The notes: generated by a model from the letters alone, not told the origin. 52,857 bases of DNA from a bacterium (GCA_024228495.1 JAAETJ010000217.1:1-52857); one strand, 5' to 3'. Shown: positions 9,017 through 18,350, counted from the stretch's first letter. Made by a program: numbers and translations.

Positions 9017-10060
9017 TTAACTGTCTGGCTGCGAATTTAAGCTGGCATGGAAATGTTCCACATCAGCTGCGATGCGACCCACCAGACCAGCATGAGCAAA
9101 TTCACAGGCATAATCTATGGCGTTTGCATAGCCGATTTCATCTGTGCCGCCATGGCTTTTGATAACAATACCCTTGAGTCCCAGAAATGATCCACCATTA
9201 TAACGCCGGGTATCCATACGATCCTTCAAGGCCATAAATCCGCTGCGTGCACATAATGCTCCCAGCTTGCTCAAAACGGAAGAGTTCATGGCTTCACGCA
9301 GATAGAATGCCATCGTTTCTACCGTTCCTTCTGCTGTTTTCAGAGCAATATTACCACTAAAGCCTTCCGTGACCACAACATCAACTTCGCCCTTGCCGAT
9401 ACTATTGCCTTCGATAAATCCGCGATAATCAACGGGCAGATCTGAGGCTTGCAATACAACATTGGCTTCCTTGACCTCTTCAATGCCCTTGACCTCTTCA
9501 ACGCCGATATTGAGCAGACCCACCGAGGGCTTTTCAATATGGAAAATGGCGCGAGACATGGCGGCACCCATCAGCGCAAAATCTACCAGCTTGGTGGCGG
9601 ATGCCCCCACATTACCGCCCAGATCAAGAACAATCGCTGGTTGTTTGATGGTTGGCCAGATACCGGCAATGGCGGGGCGTTCGATATTTGGTAGCATTTT
9701 TAAACAGATTTTCGACATGGCCATGAGCGCGCCAGTATTGCCAGCTGAGACAACGGCATCTGCTTTGCCAAGCTTGACCGCCTCGATGGCTTTCCACATA
9801 CTTGAGTCACGCCGTCCCGCTCGCAGGGCCTGACTGGGCTTGGCATCCATGGCAATGGTCACACTTGTGTGAATAACAGTCGAACGGGCTGCCAGATCCT
9901 CAAAACGATCCAGCTGGCGATTGATCAACTCCTCATCTCCATAGAGACGATAATGCAGGCCAGCATGGTTTACCAAAGCACGCGCCGCCCCGGCAATGAC
10001 GACCCGAGGGCCATAATCTCCGCCCATTGCATCAAGCGCTATGGTCAAGGGTGGCTTCAT
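9017..10060 (-). CDS. plsX: Phosphate acyltransferase PlsX
   Basis: 347 residues, typical length. PlsX makes acyl-phosphate from acyl-ACP and phosphate, the first step of phosphatidic acid synthesis through PlsY. The N-terminus [23 protein letters not shown] is diagnostic. [21 protein letters not shown] and [17 protein letters not shown] follow in the expected order. GGGAGGA lies upstream of the ATG. It is followed closely by fabH, as in most bacteria. Confidence 0.97.
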   Translation of the reverse strand: MKPPLTIALDAMGGDYGPRVVIAGAARALVNHAGLHYRLYGDEELINRQLDRFEDLAARSTVIHTSVTIAMDAKPSQALRAGRRDSSMWKAIEAVKLGKADAVVSAGNTGALMAMSKICLKMLPNIERPAIAGIWPTIKQPAIVLDLGGNVGASATKLVDFALMGAAMSRAIFHIEKPSVGLLNIGVEEVKGIEEVKEANVVLQASDLPVDYRGFIEGNSIGKGEVDVVVTEGFSGNIALKTAEGTVETMAFYLREAMNSSVLSKLGALCARSGFMALKDRMDTRRYNGGSFLGLKGIVIKSHGGTDEIGYANAIDYACEFAHAGLVGRIAADVEHFHASLNSQPDS

Positions 10061-10283
10061 GCTTGCATTTTCCTCCCACTGTGATCGATTTTTTTATTCG
10101 AAGATAAACAATCCTCGTCAAGTGACAAGGTTTAAATTGAATATCAGCAACTTAGGTCCATAACAGATCAATGCAATTTGTGTAGCCTTCGATTGAGCAG
10201 CCCCCGCCACCCAACACCAGACAAGTAGTAAGGTGCTGGAAACCCTGCTTTAAATCGCCAGACAGGTTTTCAACTCAAAACTT

Positions 10284-10910
10284 CTATTTTTTATGCTTGA
10301 AATTTTCCAGAACCACGAAGGGGGAAGGCCGTTTCTCGCTCGCCTCATTGCCATCCGCTGGCTCTCCATCGAATTGAGCACCTTGTTTTCGCGGGTTGGC
10401 ATCAATGGCCAAAGACAAATATTGATAGACCAGTGGGCCAAGTTCAACCTTGCCCTTGATGAGTTTGAGGGGCGGTTCTTGCGCAAACAAATCTTCAATC
10501 TCTTCACTGTCAGGCATCAGACTGGGACGATGCCCGCCCTTTGAGCTAAACGACTGGGTAAACTTTTCTTCAACCAGTGTATCGATCCGCTCCAGGGTTA
10601 TAACGCAGGTCTGGCGCAATTTCGCTTTCAGTTCGAAATGGCCCAGACATCCATCAATGAGACAACGACCCACATCCTTGTCAGCGCTGATGGTGCTCGG
10701 CCTTACGTCATAGGTACAAATCAATGATGTGACTTCGAGATCATGCTCGTCATTGAGCATGTCAGTGAGCGCTTGCAATTCTGCCCGATCAGAGCATTTT
10801 TTCCCCGTAATGCCTTCGCTGAGAAGATCCTTGAGGTTCAAGCTCCATTTGATCGGCGTCTCATCAACGCCCAACTCTCCGTGCAGCGGGGAAATGTTAT
10901 CATCACTCAC
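10284..10910 (-). CDS. YceD family (DUF177) protein
   Basis: 208 residues. It matches YceD/DUF177: a central CVITLERIDTLVEEKFTQSF segment and the C-terminal VELGPLVYQYLSLAIDANPRKQGAQF block. Family members elsewhere affect 23S rRNA precursor levels and usually sit beside rpmF or plsX; the exact role here is not visible. The start is probably GTG at 10910, two bases after the stop of the CBP3-like gene, with GAGGGGAG inside that gene as ribosome binding site. This indicates translational coupling. A 220-base gap follows before plsX. Confidence 0.88.
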   Translation of the reverse strand: MSDDNISPLHGELGVDETPIKWSLNLKDLLSEGITGKKCSDRAELQALTDMLNDEHDLEVTSLICTYDVRPSTISADKDVGRCLIDGCLGHFELKAKLRQTCVITLERIDTLVEEKFTQSFSSKGGHRPSLMPDSEEIEDLFAQEPPLKLIKGKVELGPLVYQYLSLAIDANPRKQGAQFDGEPADGNEASEKRPSPFVVLENFKHKK

Positions 10911-10912
10911 GA

Positions 10913-11497
10913 TCAGCTCCCCTCTTTCTCATCAAGATCAGCAAACAACTGCGTGCCCGCAACCATCTCGTCCAATGACAGTTCAGCAACCCTGGCCTTT
11001 TGCTTGACCACATAAGCGGCCAACTGCTCTGCCTTGTGCATTTGTACCTCGTCATCGGCAAAAAACACTTCAATGAGCGCATCACTTAAAGTACCGCGCG
11101 AAAAGGTGCCATCCTCATCACCATCAATCGTCTGCTTGTAATATTCAAGGCGGCTTTGAAAGCTGCGCGCCAGTTTCTTGATGCGCGGTCCCACGCCCAT
11201 ATCGCCAACGCCGGTCTCGCGCGCCACATCATCCATATCCGCGAACATCACATCAACCAGTTGCTGGGCAAGCTGCTCGGACGTTTCGTCACCACTCGAC
11301 AATCGATCAAGTACAATAAACATGTGCAAGGACAACAGCTCAAAGCGCCCCTGTATGCTGTCCGCGACGCTCATATAGCGATAAAAAACGGGGTGACGCG
11401 CTTGTGCCACAATGGCTGCATAGAGTTGGCGAGCCATTTCATTGGCGGCGCGATCTTCATCGCTGCCAACAAGGTAATTTGTTAGCCAGGTAAACAT
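10913..11497 (-). CDS. Ubiquinol-cytochrome c chaperone family protein (CBP3-like)
   Basis: 194 residues from the preferred start. It resembles the CBP3/UQCC1 family, which helps assemble cytochrome bc1: ARHPVFYRYMSVADSIQGRFELLSLHMFIVLDRL, then QLVDVMFADMDDVARETGVGDMGVGPRIKKLARSF. A longer frame reaches 11575, but ATG at 11497 (MFTWLTNYLVG) is better. It is preceded by AAAGGA at good spacing and agrees with the usual family N-terminus. It is divergent from bamE and coupled to yceD, an arrangement common in Alphaproteobacteria. Confidence 0.88.
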   Translation of the reverse strand: MFTWLTNYLVGSDEDRAANEMARQLYAAIVAQARHPVFYRYMSVADSIQGRFELLSLHMFIVLDRLSSGDETSEQLAQQLVDVMFADMDDVARETGVGDMGVGPRIKKLARSFQSRLEYYKQTIDGDEDGTFSRGTLSDALIEVFFADDEVQMHKAEQLAAYVVKQKARVAELSLDEMVAGTQLFADLDEKEGS

Positions 11498-11727
11498 ATA
11501 CGGTTCCTTTACCCCCTCAAGGATAACAAGCAAGCTAGGGGACTGATCATTGAGCAAGAATGCTGACATATGCACAAAGATGGGCTATTATCTGATTCTC
11601 GTTATTTGCCGGCACCCTATCACAGGCAAAGTTTGATGGCATAGGGTTAGTTGTCACGATTTATAGTATACGACGAGATGAAAATCAAAAACCCGCTAAA
11701 GCAGCAAATGATGGGATATTGGGGAAC

Positions 11728-12192
11728 GTGTTGAGCAATATAAAACGAACAATGCCCTTTCAAGGTCTTTTGCATCTGTTGGTGATCATGACAGCTGGCC
11801 TGCTGCTTTCAGCTTGTGCCGGTAAAGTCACACAACATGGCCATTTGCTGACTACCGAAGAAATCAAGCAGATCCAGCCAGGTATGTCGAAAGATCAGGT
11901 GCAGCTGTCTCTTGGTTCCCCCGACACCACGTCCACGCTCGCGGAAGAAACCTACTATTATATCTCCTCGACCAGAAAAGGCGTTGCGTTCCTCAAGCCA
12001 AAAGTTGTTGGACGAAGGGTCGTTGCTGTTTATTTTAACAAATCTGAAAGTGTTGACCGGGTGGCCTATTACGGCCTCAGGGATGGCAAAGTGTTTGATT
12101 TCATCAGCCGCCAGACGCCTTCTCATGGCAGCGATACCAATGTGCTCAAACAATTACTTGGCAACTTTGGCAAGAAACAGACAATCTTCTAG
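11728..12192 (+). CDS. bamE: Outer membrane assembly lipoprotein BamE (SmpA/OmlA)
   Basis: About 154 residues. The lipobox LLLSAC gives a lipidated Cys near residue 30. The mature protein has the BamE core: LTTEEIKQIQPGMSKDQVQLSLGSPDTTS, a YYYIS strand, and RVVAVYFNKSESVDRVAYYGL. BamE is a lipoprotein of the BAM beta-barrel assembly complex. The start is uncertain: TTG 11719, GTG 11728 and TTG 11731 all keep the basic NIKRT before the hydrophobic stretch, whereas ATG 11752 would remove it. It is divergent from the CBP3-like gene, the usual alphaproteobacterial neighbour. Confidence 0.87.
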   Translation: MLSNIKRTMPFQGLLHLLVIMTAGLLLSACAGKVTQHGHLLTTEEIKQIQPGMSKDQVQLSLGSPDTTSTLAEETYYYISSTRKGVAFLKPKVVGRRVVAVYFNKSESVDRVAYYGLRDGKVFDFISRQTPSHGSDTNVLKQLLGNFGKKQTIF

Positions 12193-12351
12193 GATCAATG
12201 CCTCTTTCTCTTCACCCGAGTCTGTGAGGCTTTCAAAAATATCGCGCCAATCTTAGCGGTTCATTTACCAACCTGATTTACAGTTTGAAAAGCATAGGCT
12301 CGTCCTGTGACAGGTTCATTATGGTTTGTATTCATGTATTAGGGTAGCGGT

Positions 12352-13062
12352 ATGAGAAACTCAACAACCAAGGTATTTGGTCAAAGACAAGTGACCCAGA
12401 TCGTAAAAACACCGCTGAAAGCGGTTTCTCGGGAAAATACCAAACGCAAATCCATTGAAGATCTGAAGGCTGCAAATGCGGACCGGCGCAAATATCGCCG
12501 CATCAAGGTGCAGCTATCGGGCCGTTTCATGCGCGAAGATCAGCAAGAATATCCCTGCTATACAAATGATATTTCAGCCGGTGGCATGAATGTCTCGGCC
12601 AGCATCAAATGCGAGTCTGGCGAATATGTGGTATTTTATATTGAAGAGATTGGCCGCATCAAGGGCTTTGTGGTGCGCACTCACAATGATGGCTTCGCCA
12701 TTGCCATTGAAGCATCCTCCCACAAACGTGAGCGTCTGGTCGCCACGCTAACCTGGTTGTTGAATCGCCATGAATTGCAAGATCCCCGAGCCAGACGCCA
12801 TGAACGTCAGATTCCAAGCAAACCCAAGACCACATTAGTACGGGCAGATGGCAGACAATTACCTGTGGAAGTGCTTGATTTGTCGATGGGCGGAGCGCGG
12901 GTAAGGGTTAAAGCTTTGTTGAAAACCGGCGAAAAAGTCTATCTTGGCAAGAGCTCGGGTTATGTTGTGCGGGTCGATGAGGACAGTATCGGTATTCAAT
13001 TTGATACAGAACAGTTGCCAAAATCCATGCACTCGTTCTTCGCAAGCAACAAAGCAAATTAA
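12352..13062 (+). CDS. Tandem PilZ-domain protein
   Basis: 236 residues with two PilZ-like domains. The first has RKYRR (about 46-50) and NDISAGG (72-78), matching the RxxxR and (D/N)xSxxG c-di-GMP contacts. The second has RRHER (about 148-152) and DLSMGG (176-181), also matching. Both halves could therefore bind c-di-GMP. No enzymatic output domain is present. The next gene encodes a BTLCP (LapG-like) cysteine protease-fold protein, which suggests a role in surface attachment, but no adhesin is visible nearby. Confidence 0.85.
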   Translation: MRNSTTKVFGQRQVTQIVKTPLKAVSRENTKRKSIEDLKAANADRRKYRRIKVQLSGRFMREDQQEYPCYTNDISAGGMNVSASIKCESGEYVVFYIEEIGRIKGFVVRTHNDGFAIAIEASSHKRERLVATLTWLLNRHELQDPRARRHERQIPSKPKTTLVRADGRQLPVEVLDLSMGGARVRVKALLKTGEKVYLGKSSGYVVRVDEDSIGIQFDTEQLPKSMHSFFASNKAN

Positions 13063-13279
13063 CGTCACAACGCCAGTTTACACGTGTTTCTTGCCAATAA
13101 GAAGCCGTGATCACCCGCCATTGGTATCAACGTGGGCGCGCTATGCAAACGAATCAAATTTAGCTACAATTTTAAATATAAATAAGTCGTTAAGCACACG
13201 CGCAGTTACCTTTCAAATTTAGCAATATATCAAAAGCGGTATGAGATAGTCCTTGAAAATAAAGTTCAGGGGATAACAA

Positions 13280-13921
13280 ATGTACCGCGTTGTTTTGCGT
13301 TCAATAATAGTATTCGTGCCACTGATGGCTACACAGCCGGCGAGGGCAGAATATGGCGTCTGGGTCGATGGGCAGAATATGCGCTCACCCTATATGCGCA
13401 TCTATGGTCAATCCATGCCGCCCATCGGGCATATCAGATTTTGCAAGACCTTTCCCGGCGATTGTCGGCCCAAAAACGAGAAACAGGACCGCTTTGCGCT
13501 GTCCCCTGATCGATGGAACGAACTGGTTGCCGTAAACTCACTTGTCAACCGGATCGTTGAACCGACAGAAGATCAAGAGCTATATGGCGAGATCGAGCGC
13601 TGGACCTATCCCGAAAATCGCGGCGATTGCGAAGATTATGTGCTGCTCAAGCGCCGTATGCTCATCCAGCGCGGCTGGCCGGCAAGTTCGCTGCTGATCA
13701 CCGTTGTCACCGATGAAAATGGTGCAGGCCATGCCGTCATGACAGCTCGCACCTCAAGCGGTGACTTCATACTCGACAATAAGAATTCCAAGATAATGGC
13801 CTGGAACAAGGTACCCTATCGCTTTTTCAAGCGCCAGAGTTACCGTAATCCAAAGCGCTGGGTCTCCCTCAAGCCGCGCGCAGTCAATAATTGGAGATCA
13901 ACAGGCACCGCGCAAAAATAG
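13280..13921 (+). CDS. Transglutaminase-like cysteine peptidase (BTLCP/LapG family)
   Basis: 213 residues with a signal peptide (MYRVVLRSIIVFVPLMATQPARA). The papain-like triad can be placed at Cys117 (NRGDCEDYVLLKR), His151 (GAGHAVMTAR) and Asp166 (FILDNKNS). An extra Cys pair occurs at CKTFPGDC (55 and 62). In Pseudomonas the relative LapG cleaves a surface adhesin under c-di-GMP control; many Hyphomicrobiales carry stand-alone copies of unknown target. GGGGATAA precedes the ATG. It follows the tandem PilZ gene on the same strand after a 217-base gap, so it probably has its own promoter. Confidence 0.88.
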   Translation: MYRVVLRSIIVFVPLMATQPARAEYGVWVDGQNMRSPYMRIYGQSMPPIGHIRFCKTFPGDCRPKNEKQDRFALSPDRWNELVAVNSLVNRIVEPTEDQELYGEIERWTYPENRGDCEDYVLLKRRMLIQRGWPASSLLITVVTDENGAGHAVMTARTSSGDFILDNKNSKIMAWNKVPYRFFKRQSYRNPKRWVSLKPRAVNNWRSTGTAQK

Positions 13922-13988
13922 AGCGCGCACCCAACGAACTACTAGCTGGCCCGGATTTCTCTCCGTTCCACATCCCGGGCCGCAACTT

Positions 13989-14003
13989 GGGTCACAGTGA
14001 CCC
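13989..14003. repeat. Short perfect dyad GGGTCA-CAG-TGACCC
   Basis: A 15-base inverted repeat lies in the gap after the BTLCP gene. Just upstream, GGCCCGG (13950s) can pair with CCGGGCC near 13974-13981. Neither has a following T-run, so these are not classic terminators. They could mark an RNA structure or protein site. Confidence 0.3.
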
Positions 14004-14209
14004 TTATCCTGCTCGGCCAGATTATTGGTAAAGGTTACGGCAAAAAGCCTGTGAACTCTGACCACGCCCAAAGGACGTGGGTTTCTATGTGGTTACTAAA
14101 AACAGCATAAAAACACCGATCCAAACAAACTCACCCGCAAAATTATGGGCTATTGTGAATCGAGTCTAGTGATAGTGGATTTCGCATCAATGGCCATGTT
14201 ACCCTGCTG

Positions 14210-14566
14210 ATGCCTGATGGATCGGAATATTCTTTTTCCCGCCAGTCAGATGGCGGCGTTATTGCCACAAATCTCGATGCCAATCAGGTTCCTTATCAGG
14301 TGGCGTTCGACGGTCCCTGGCCAGCTGATCTAAGGGATATTTCGGAAAATCCTGTCAAATGGTGGATTACCGATCCTGAGGGACGTAAATTTCATCATCA
14401 GTCGTTCAAGCAATATAGCAGCAACTCACTCTATCTCGTCGCGCGTCCCATTGATATCATTGAGCCTGCTGCTGCCAGTCATTCCGATCTTCAGGCGACC
14501 GATTTTCGTAAGAACCAGATGGCAACATGCAACCGGTCCGTCAATCGGGCGCGTGAAGGATCTTGA
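14210..14566 (+). CDS. Hypothetical protein, possibly a fragment
   Basis: 118 residues, not recognised. The sequence is soluble-looking with several Trp residues (PWPADLRDISENPVKWW) and a YSFSRQSDGGVIATNLDANQ segment. The same frame is open upstream to a stop near 14157, giving about 17 more residues (including FRINGHVTLL) that read like part of the same domain but lack a good start codon. No Shine-Dalgarno precedes the ATG. It may be the end of a larger gene that lost its 5' part, or a real small gene with an unusual start. Confidence 0.35.
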   Translation: MPDGSEYSFSRQSDGGVIATNLDANQVPYQVAFDGPWPADLRDISENPVKWWITDPEGRKFHHQSFKQYSSNSLYLVARPIDIIEPAAASHSDLQATDFRKNQMATCNRSVNRAREGS

Positions 14567-14579
14567 AAAGTAATTTGTT

Positions 14580-15794
14580 CTATGAGTTCGAGTCGATAAA
14601 GTCGATTACAAGAGGCCGTATATCCTCTGTCCAGGCTTTTCCGCTGAAAATCCCATAATGTCCGACACCCGGCTCAAGGTGCTGGGCTTTTCGTTTGTCT
14701 GGCAGGCCTGTCAACAGATCGAGGGCGGCAGCACATTGTCCAGGAGCCGAGATATCGTCTAGCCCCCCCTCGACGACTTTCACTGCCGTTTTAGTGATTT
14801 TGCCAAGGTCGACATGTTTTCCATCGATTGTGAATTCGTTTCTGGCGAGCTCACGGTCCTGGAATATGCGCTTGACCGTGGAGAGATAGAATTCTGCCGG
14901 CATGTCCATCACCGCCAGATACTCATCATAAAAGTTATTGTGCCGGTCATGATCGGATGCGTTTCCGCCGGCTACGGCAAATAATTGGTTCGAGAACGCT
15001 TCGCTGTGCATTTTCAGGTTCATCGACATGAAGGACATCAGCTGTGTAAGACCGGGATAGACCCTGCGTCCAATCCCGGGATAACTGGCCCCCACGGACT
15101 GAATCACATTGTGCTCCAATTGTTGAATGGAAACCCGGTCGCTGAATTCTGTGACAGGAGTGGCATTAACCTGTGGATCGACCGGCCCGCCAATCAGGGT
15201 CAAGGTAGATGGGTTGTCTTTTGGTTGGTGCTCGGCAATCCATGCGGCCGCGGCCAATGTCATTGGTACCGGCTGGCAGACCGAGATAACATGTAGATCG
15301 GGTCCAAGGATAGCAAAGAACTCGATCAGATATTTCGCAAAATCTTCAATATCAAAAGAGCCTTTTGAGACGGGGATATCTCTGGCGTTTTGCCATTCTG
15401 TCACAAACACTTCACAGTTTGGCAGCAGGCTGATGACTGTTTTGCGCAGCAAAGTAGCATAATGGCCCGACATGGGTGCGATCAACAACACCTTGCGCTG
15501 CATGGCTTCTTTGCGGCTGGTTTTGAACTGAATCAGTCGCCCGAATGGTTTATCAACCACGGTAGTAACATTAACAACATATTCCCGCCCTTTTGACACA
15601 ACTGAATCGATATCCCAATCCGGTTTGGCCGCAATCCTGCTAAAACTGCGTTCTGTTACTTCGCCCCAGGCGGCAAAAGCTGCCGGAAGTGGACTGTTCG
15701 ACAGTCCAAAGGCTGGATTTCCCCAGAATGCCTTGGCGGACGCCCCCATCCACTGATTGCCCTGCCGCAAGCTTTCTAAAAAATCATATGCCAT
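14580..15794 (-). CDS. phaZ: Intracellular polyhydroxybutyrate depolymerase
   Basis: 404 residues. It fits the short-chain intracellular PHB depolymerases: MAYDFLESLRQGNQWMGASAKAFW at the start, VLLIAPMSGHYATLLRKTV, VTEWQNARDIP, and SVCQPVP where the Cys is the expected nucleophile in place of Ser. The C-terminal PHB-depolymerase domain ends GVGHYGIFSGKAW with the catalytic His. It degrades stored PHB granules to hydroxybutyrate oligomers. A strong AAGGAGG precedes the ATG. It is divergent from phaC across an 81-base gap, so synthesis and mobilisation share a control region. Confidence 0.95.
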   Translation of the reverse strand: MAYDFLESLRQGNQWMGASAKAFWGNPAFGLSNSPLPAAFAAWGEVTERSFSRIAAKPDWDIDSVVSKGREYVVNVTTVVDKPFGRLIQFKTSRKEAMQRKVLLIAPMSGHYATLLRKTVISLLPNCEVFVTEWQNARDIPVSKGSFDIEDFAKYLIEFFAILGPDLHVISVCQPVPMTLAAAAWIAEHQPKDNPSTLTLIGGPVDPQVNATPVTEFSDRVSIQQLEHNVIQSVGASYPGIGRRVYPGLTQLMSFMSMNLKMHSEAFSNQLFAVAGGNASDHDRHNNFYDEYLAVMDMPAEFYLSTVKRIFQDRELARNEFTIDGKHVDLGKITKTAVKVVEGGLDDISAPGQCAAALDLLTGLPDKRKAQHLEPGVGHYGIFSGKAWTEDIRPLVIDFIDSNS

Positions 15795-15875
15795 TAATGC
15801 CTCCTTTTTAATTACCTGTTCTTACTTATAAGTTACATGGTATACAGTAAAATCATTCATAAGTGGAGAGTAAAT
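15795..15875. promoter_or_regulatory. phaZ-phaC divergent promoter region
   Basis: The 81-base gap separates the divergent phaZ and phaC starts. It contains a perfect 10-base palindrome ACTTATAAGT (15824-15833) and the hexamer GTATAC near 15840. The CTGC-N3-GCAG motif seen before phaP is not present here. Confidence 0.45.
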
Positions 15876-17660
15876 ATGTCTGATGTAAAGGATACTGGTG
15901 CGGATGCTTCCTCTGAATTCCTTCTGAATATGGAAAAGATCGATGAGCTAACAAAACGTCTTGCTGGCGCTCTTGCCAAAAGAGGAGCCTCTAATCCTAA
16001 ACTGAGCAGCCCCGATCCATCCATTTTCGCAAAAGCGGCTTCAGGCTATTTTACGGATATGATCACCAATCCGGCGCGGATCATCGAACAGCAGATGGAA
16101 TTGTGGACCGAGTCGGTCAATAATTGGTCAGAAGTACAAAAAACCATGCTATCCTCTCCATCCAAAGCGCCGCCTGAGGCTCGCAAAGACCGCAGGTTCA
16201 AGAACGAACTCTGGGACACGCATCCGTATTTCAGTCTGGTTAAGCGGCAATACGCACTCACCACGAAGGCTATCGAGCAGGCATTGAGCAATCTCGACGA
16301 GTTGGAACCGTCAGAACGCGAACGGATCGAGTTTTTCACGCACCAGATACTTGACATGATGGCCCCCAACAACTTTCTCACCACCAATCCGGACGCCTTG
16401 GAAAAAGCGGTTGAAACCGAAGGTCAGTCTCTTATTCGGGGACTGGAGAATCTGGTTCGCGATGTAGAGACCAATGAAGGAGAAATGGCGGTTACGCTCG
16501 CCGATCAGGATGCTTTCGAGGTTGGAGTTAATATTGCGTCATCACCCGGAGCCATCGTTTATCAGAATCGAATGATGCAGCTGATCCAGTATTCGCCCAC
16601 CACTGAAAAGGTCAACAAGGCACCCCTGATAATCTTCCCACCCTGGATCAACAAATTCTACATTCTAGATTTAAAGGAAAAAAACAGCCTGATCCATTAT
16701 GCGGTTTCCCGAGGATTGACCGTTTATGTTGTATCCTGGGTGAATCCTGATGAAAGCTATCGTGATGACGGCCTGGATTCCTACCTGAAGGATGGTCTAT
16801 TGAAAGCTGTCGAGGTGGTGAAGGATATCACCGGTGAAAAACAGGTGAATACCATTGGCTACTGTATTGGCGGTACGCTTTTGACCATTGCTTTAGCCTA
16901 TATGCAAAAAGTCGGCGATAAAAGTATCAGGAGCGCCACTTTCTTCACCACTATGACAGATTTCAGCAAGCCCGGCGATCTTGGCTTTTTCCTGGACGAG
17001 AAATTCATGGAAGGCCTTGAGAATGAGGTGGAACAAAAGGGCTATCTTTCCCACTTCTTCATGTCCCGCACCTTCTCATACCTCCGGGCCAATGATCTGG
17101 TTTATGCACCGGCCATCCGATCTTATATGCTGGGAGAGGCCCCGCCTGCTTTTGACCTGCTTTACTGGAATGGTGATTCGACCAACCTACCCGGGCGCAT
17201 GGCGAAAGAATATCTGCGCTATCTTTATCTAAACAATGATCTGGCGAATGGGAGGTTCGAGATCCTGGGTGAAACCGTCGATATGAAGGACATCGCAATT
17301 CCGATCTACGCTGTTGCTACCCAGACCGATCATATCGCGCCATGGAAATCGTCCTTCAGTGGCCTGGCCAAAACTAGCGGCAAGAAGACCTTTGTGCTTT
17401 CGGAAAGCGGTCATATCGCCGGTATCGTCAACCCGGCTTCCGCCAACAAATATGGCAATTGGACAAATCAGGCGGAAATGAAAGATCCAGATGCCTGGCT
17501 GGAAACGGCGACGTTTCAGTCCAAATCCTGGTGGCATGGCTGGAGCACTTGGATAAAAAGACGCTCTGGCAAGCTGATTCCAGCTCGAAATCCGGGTTCT
17601 AAATCCTATCCCGTGATCGAAAAAGCCCCTGGAACATATGCAAAAATTAAAGTTAAATAG
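15876..17660 (+). CDS. phaC: Class I poly(3-hydroxyalkanoate) synthase
   Basis: 594 residues from ATG 15876, which follows GGAGAG; a frame 13 codons longer lacks a ribosome binding site. PhaC polymerises (R)-3-hydroxyacyl-CoA on the granule surface. The lipase-like box is GYCIGG with catalytic Cys at about 330; the Asp is in ATQTDHIAPW (about 484) and the His in SESGHIAGIVNP (about 512). PPWINKFYILDL and the ELWDTHPYFSLVKRQY N-terminal block are typical. It heads a phaC-phaP-phaR run on the plus strand. Confidence 0.96.
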   Translation: MSDVKDTGADASSEFLLNMEKIDELTKRLAGALAKRGASNPKLSSPDPSIFAKAASGYFTDMITNPARIIEQQMELWTESVNNWSEVQKTMLSSPSKAPPEARKDRRFKNELWDTHPYFSLVKRQYALTTKAIEQALSNLDELEPSERERIEFFTHQILDMMAPNNFLTTNPDALEKAVETEGQSLIRGLENLVRDVETNEGEMAVTLADQDAFEVGVNIASSPGAIVYQNRMMQLIQYSPTTEKVNKAPLIIFPPWINKFYILDLKEKNSLIHYAVSRGLTVYVVSWVNPDESYRDDGLDSYLKDGLLKAVEVVKDITGEKQVNTIGYCIGGTLLTIALAYMQKVGDKSIRSATFFTTMTDFSKPGDLGFFLDEKFMEGLENEVEQKGYLSHFFMSRTFSYLRANDLVYAPAIRSYMLGEAPPAFDLLYWNGDSTNLPGRMAKEYLRYLYLNNDLANGRFEILGETVDMKDIAIPIYAVATQTDHIAPWKSSFSGLAKTSGKKTFVLSESGHIAGIVNPASANKYGNWTNQAEMKDPDAWLETATFQSKSWWHGWSTWIKRRSGKLIPARNPGSKSYPVIEKAPGTYAKIKVK

Positions 17661-17689
17661 CTGATATAACTTGATATATCAATTAATTT

Positions 17690-17729
17690 CTGCGTTGCGG
17701 CATTTTTTACTTGAAATGCTGCGGTGCAG
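17690..17729. promoter_or_regulatory. Paired PhaR operator sites upstream of phaP
   Basis: CTGCGGTGCAG at 17719-17729 matches CTGC-N3-GCAG, the motif I recall for PhaR binding in Rhodobacter and Paracoccus. CTGCGTTGCGG at 17690-17700 matches with one change, 29 bases upstream. They lie about 75-110 bases before the phaP start. This fits PhaR repression of the phasin gene, relieved when PhaR is drawn to the PHB granule. Confidence 0.65.
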
Positions 17730-17801
17730 CATGTATATTAAGTCCATCAGATCAAGCACAACGGTGTGCACAAGATAACCGGATCATAAAGGACAAAGAT
17801 C

Positions 17802-18218
17802 ATGGCTACAAAAAACCAGACAAACGATTTTACCAAGGCAATCGAAAACTTTTTTACTACTACTCCTTTGGACATGAGCGCATTTGGTGATATCGCCAAG
17901 AATACGGCCGAGTTCAACTCCAAGCTCAGCCAAATTGCTCTTGAGGCCGCGGAGCAAAACGCGGAACTCACTAGCGCCTGGACGAAAGAAACTCTAGTCA
18001 AGCTGGAAGAGCTGACCAAAGTTCAGAAAGATCCTGCTGATTACGCCAAGGCGGTTTCCGATTTTACCGCTGAACAGGCCCAGACTTCTCCCGAGCACGT
18101 TGCTGCTTTCGCAGAAGTTGCCAAAAAAACTCAGATGGAGACAGTTGAGCTTCTGATGGCAGGCGGTAAGGACCTTCAGGCAAAGGCTACTGCGGCTACC
18201 ACGAAAAAAGCTTCCTAA
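17802..18218 (+). CDS. phaP: Phasin (PHB granule-associated protein)
   Basis: 138 residues, alpha-helical, with no Cys or Trp-rich core except SAWTKETL. It fits the phasin family: TKAIENFFTTTPLDMSAFGDIAKNTAEFNSKLSQIALEAAEQNAEL, then alternating Ala/Glu/Lys helices and an Ala-Thr-Lys tail. Phasins coat PHB granules and control their number and size. It is preceded by paired PhaR-type sites and followed by a strong terminator, so it is probably a monocistronic, highly expressed gene. Confidence 0.9.
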   Translation: MATKNQTNDFTKAIENFFTTTPLDMSAFGDIAKNTAEFNSKLSQIALEAAEQNAELTSAWTKETLVKLEELTKVQKDPADYAKAVSDFTAEQAQTSPEHVAAFAEVAKKTQMETVELLMAGGKDLQAKATAATTKKAS

Positions 18219-18257
18219 AAGCTACACATTCAATCCTTTCTCTCTTGGATTGACGAT

Positions 18258-18292
18258 AAGGGCGGGTATTTGCCCGCCCTTTTTTGTTTTTT
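18258..18292 (+). terminator. Rho-independent terminator after phaP
   Basis: AAGGGCGGG (18258-18266) pairs with CCCGCCCTT (18273-18281) around a short loop. A T-rich tract (TTTTTTGTTTTTT) follows. This ends the phaP transcript before phaR. Confidence 0.9.
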
Positions 18293-18350
18293 CGAGTTAT
18301 ATTCATGAGTTCGTGACCTGATGTGGTGGTCATCTTATAGGGAGCATTTC

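Noticed and set aside
10250-10507. 85-residue minus-strand ORF after yceD
   Set aside because: Overlaps the yceD gene in another frame with no independent signal.
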